From NCBI GenBank assembly GCA_037441765.1, contig JBBIRM010000152.1, positions 1 to 7,194 on the forward strand: a DNA stretch of 7,194 nt. Direction: 5' to 3'. Shown here in pieces: positions 5,404 through 7,194 of this stretch (positions within the stretch are counted from its first letter, which is position 1; each line of letters starts with the position of its first letter). Source of the stretch: JBBIRM01 sp037441765 (lineage in GTDB: Bacteria > Desulfobacterota > BSN033 > UBA1163). A model generated the notes under the pieces. The model saw nothing but the letters and a program-made list of their open reading frames with translations. It was not told where the DNA came from and did no database searches. The position numbers were made by a program, and so were the translations under genes.

Positions 5404-7113
5404 GTGAGTGATATTGAACTATACCCAGATAAGATATTCTTCAATGGGAAGATTGTAACGGTTGACAGAAAATTTAGCATTGAAGAAGCCCTTGCAATTA
5501 AAGATGACCGTTTTATCGCTGTTGGAAGATCCTCAGAAATTCTTCCTTTAGCAGGGCCCAATACGGTAAAGTATGATCTCGAAGGAAAAACAGTGGTTCC
5601 AGGATTCATTGATACCCATCCTCATCTTGCCCATGCTGGCCCAAGGAGCAAAATTCCTACTCTAAAAGGGCTAATGTCTATCGAGGAAATCAAAGGAGTG
5701 GTGAAGGCTTTGGCCCAAAGAATGCCTCCTGGTCAATGGATTATTACTGCTCCTATTGGAGATCCACCTTATTTCTTCGGTATCCCTGAAACACTCAAAG
5801 AAAAGCGCTACCCGAATCGCTGGGATCTTGATGAAGTTTCTCCAGATCATCCTGTATACATCTCCGCACCTATTTGTAGAGTTCCTAATGTAGCCATTCT
5901 TAATAGTAAAGCATTAGAATTGATCGGAGTGACGAAAGACTCGCCTTCTGAACATAATAATGTAAGGATTGAAAAAGACCCAGTAACAGGTGAACCAAGA
6001 GGGATCATTTATGGAATGTCACCGATCTACAATTTGAGTCCATTCTTTCATCGTTTCATGTCTCTCCTACCTCCCATGCCTTATGCGATGAAGATAGAGG
6101 GAATGAAGAACTTGATCGATCTTTATATCTCTTCTGGAATAACTTCGGTTTATGAGGCACATTATGCTTCTTTAGAGGAACTCAGGATGTATATGGATCT
6201 CTGGTTGAAAAAAGAACTTAGGCTAAGAGTTTATTTTGTTTATGAAGTTGATACAACAAAATCGATAGAACAAATCGAGGCCTTTTTGAAAGGTCTTATT
6301 CATGCATCTGGGTCTGGATTCGGTGACTACCATTTAAAAATCGGGGGAATATGTGTTTCTCTTGACGGGCCTATCTGGCACGGCTTGGCTTACATGAGAA
6401 AGCCCTATAAGGATCCGTATGGAAATATGACCGAAGGGCTGCTCCTTTGCCCTATTGAAAAGCTCAGACGGATTGCGTTTTTTGCTGCAGAAAATGATCT
6501 GAGGATGCACACTTGTTTTGGTGGAGACAGGGCCTTTGATATTGCGCTTCAAGTCTATGAGGAAGTGAACCAGAAAATTCCAATTCGTGAGAAGAGGTGG
6601 GTGGTCGAACATTGCATTCTCGCTCACCAAGATCAGATTGAAAAATGTAAAAAATTGGGGCTTACTGTGACAACATGCACTAACTTCCTCTGGGGAAAGG
6701 GAATCGAAGTCTTCCAAGAAAGAATGGGGGAGGAAACCCCTTATCGTGTTTTTCCCATAAGAAAATGGATTGATGCTGGCGTCCCAGTAGCCCAGAGTAC
6801 GGATTATGGTCCTTATATGCCAATGTTCACCCTGTGGCAGTCCATTGCTCGGGTTGCGGGACTGACTGGGAAGAGTTTTCTCACCCCTGAACAGAAAATT
6901 ACTCGCGAGGAGGCTTTAAAAATATATACATATAACGGTGCTCATGCCATGTTCTGTGAGGATAAAATAGGCTCCATTGAAGTGGGAAAACTGGCAGATA
7001 TGGTAGTCCTCGGGGATGATATTTTAACCTGTAAGGAGGAGGATATCCCCTTAACTCCCATTGAAATGACTCTAATTGGAGGAAGGGTAGAATACCAGCG
7101 AACTTCAAAGTAA
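5404..7113 (+). CDS. YtcJ-like amidohydrolase (metal-dependent hydrolase)
   Basis: This 569-residue protein is a member of the amidohydrolase superfamily, YtcJ/N-substituted formamide deformylase branch, which hydrolyses C-N or related bonds at a metal centre in a TIM barrel. The N-terminal beta-sandwich segment is FFNGKIVTVD (12-21) to GRSSEI, followed by VVPGFIDTHPHL with the metal-binding H72 and H74. Further likely ligands are K312 (HLKIGGI; candidate carboxylated lysine), H369 (RMHTCFGGDRA), H403 (VVEHCILAHQDQI) and D467 (AQSTDYGP). The C-terminal GSIEVGKLADMVVLGDD (523-539) is the family's closing sandwich motif. Length matches full-length YtcJ-type proteins (about 530-570). No signal peptide is visible, so it is probably cytoplasmic. 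It starts with GTG behind a strong Shine-Dalgarno, 48 bases after the small helical gene. The actual substrate is unknown; in this context an amide or other conjugate of the acid used by the ligase is a reasonable inference. Confidence 0.9.
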   Translation: MSDIELYPDKIFFNGKIVTVDRKFSIEEALAIKDDRFIAVGRSSEILPLAGPNTVKYDLEGKTVVPGFIDTHPHLAHAGPRSKIPTLKGLMSIEEIKGVVKALAQRMPPGQWIITAPIGDPPYFFGIPETLKEKRYPNRWDLDEVSPDHPVYISAPICRVPNVAILNSKALELIGVTKDSPSEHNNVRIEKDPVTGEPRGIIYGMSPIYNLSPFFHRFMSLLPPMPYAMKIEGMKNLIDLYISSGITSVYEAHYASLEELRMYMDLWLKKELRLRVYFVYEVDTTKSIEQIEAFLKGLIHASGSGFGDYHLKIGGICVSLDGPIWHGLAYMRKPYKDPYGNMTEGLLLCPIEKLRRIAFFAAENDLRMHTCFGGDRAFDIALQVYEEVNQKIPIREKRWVVEHCILAHQDQIEKCKKLGLTVTTCTNFLWGKGIEVFQERMGEETPYRVFPIRKWIDAGVPVAQSTDYGPYMPMFTLWQSIARVAGLTGKSFLTPEQKITREEALKIYTYNGAHAMFCEDKIGSIEVGKLADMVVLGDDILTCKEEDIPLTPIEMTLIGGRVEYQRTSK

Positions 7114-7141
7114 ACCCTGTAGATACCCCCTAAAGAACTGT

Positions 7142-7161
7142 TAAACGTTTAGTGCTATACT
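7142..7161 (+). promoter_or_regulatory. Candidate promoter with overlapping palindrome downstream of the amidohydrolase
   Basis: The 81-base stretch after the last stop shows no gene. It contains the perfect 10-bp palindrome TAAACGTTTA (7142-7151), followed one base later by TGCTATACT (7153-7161), which matches an extended -10 (TGnTATAAT with one mismatch). No good -35 hexamer lies 16-18 bases upstream. This could be the start site of a following gene, with the palindrome as an operator, but AT-rich intergenic DNA yields such matches by chance. Confidence 0.3.
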
Positions 7162-7194
7162 CTTAGCCTATTTGGGAATCTTTAGGAATGGGGC

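Noticed and set aside
6334..6717. Minus-strand open frame of 127 codons inside the amidohydrolase
   Set aside because: It lies antisense to a well-conserved stretch holding H369 and H403 of the amidohydrolase and shows no recognisable family; it is a shadow of the real gene.
7081..7130. Possible terminator from GGGTA / TACCC-type complementarity around the amidohydrolase stop
   Set aside because: The arms are short, the loop is long and no T-run follows.

Overview
The window reads as part of one plus-strand operon from an anaerobic bacterium. The phylum cannot be fixed from the sequence: GC content is in the low-to-mid 40s percent by spot count. Two oxygen-sensitive Fe-S enzyme families (HgdB/BcrB-type subunits and their ASKHA ATPase activators) point to a strict anaerobe, for example a syntrophic or sulfate-reducing Desulfobacterota member or a clostridial-type Firmicute. 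The coding strand is filled almost end to end, ribosome binding sites are purine-rich, and several starts are TTG or GTG.

Positions 1-3834 hold four translationally coupled genes that together look like an ATP-dependent two-electron reductase or dehydratase system. Two are different HgdB/BcrB/BcrC-family subunits; the first is cut by the left edge of the window, with its frame open from base 3. The other two are different BadF/BadG/BcrA/BcrD-type ATPases. Each ATPase has two cysteines 39 residues apart that fit the bridging [4Fe-4S] ligands of the HgdC activator. Classical 2-hydroxyacyl-CoA dehydratases use a homodimeric activator. Two dissimilar ATPases beside two dissimilar catalytic subunits is the layout of class I benzoyl-CoA reductase (bcrCBAD / bzdNOPQ / badDEFG). 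The substrate cannot be read from the sequence, so the module is called benzoyl-CoA reductase-like.

Positions 3851-5167 encode a PaaK-family acyl/aryl-CoA ligase, which could make the CoA thioester used by the reductase. A small two-helix protein of unknown function follows (about 5179-5355), then a full-length YtcJ-like amidohydrolase (5404-7113) with a complete set of likely metal ligands. A plausible but unproven pathway is hydrolytic release of an acid by the amidohydrolase, CoA activation by the ligase, and ATP-driven reduction or dehydration by the four-subunit enzyme.

The last 81 bases (7114-7194) are non-coding as far as can be seen. They hold a 10-bp palindrome next to an extended -10-like element, possibly the promoter of a following gene. 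The operon's own promoter lies upstream of the window. No RNA genes, insertion sequences, CRISPR arrays or convincing terminators were seen.
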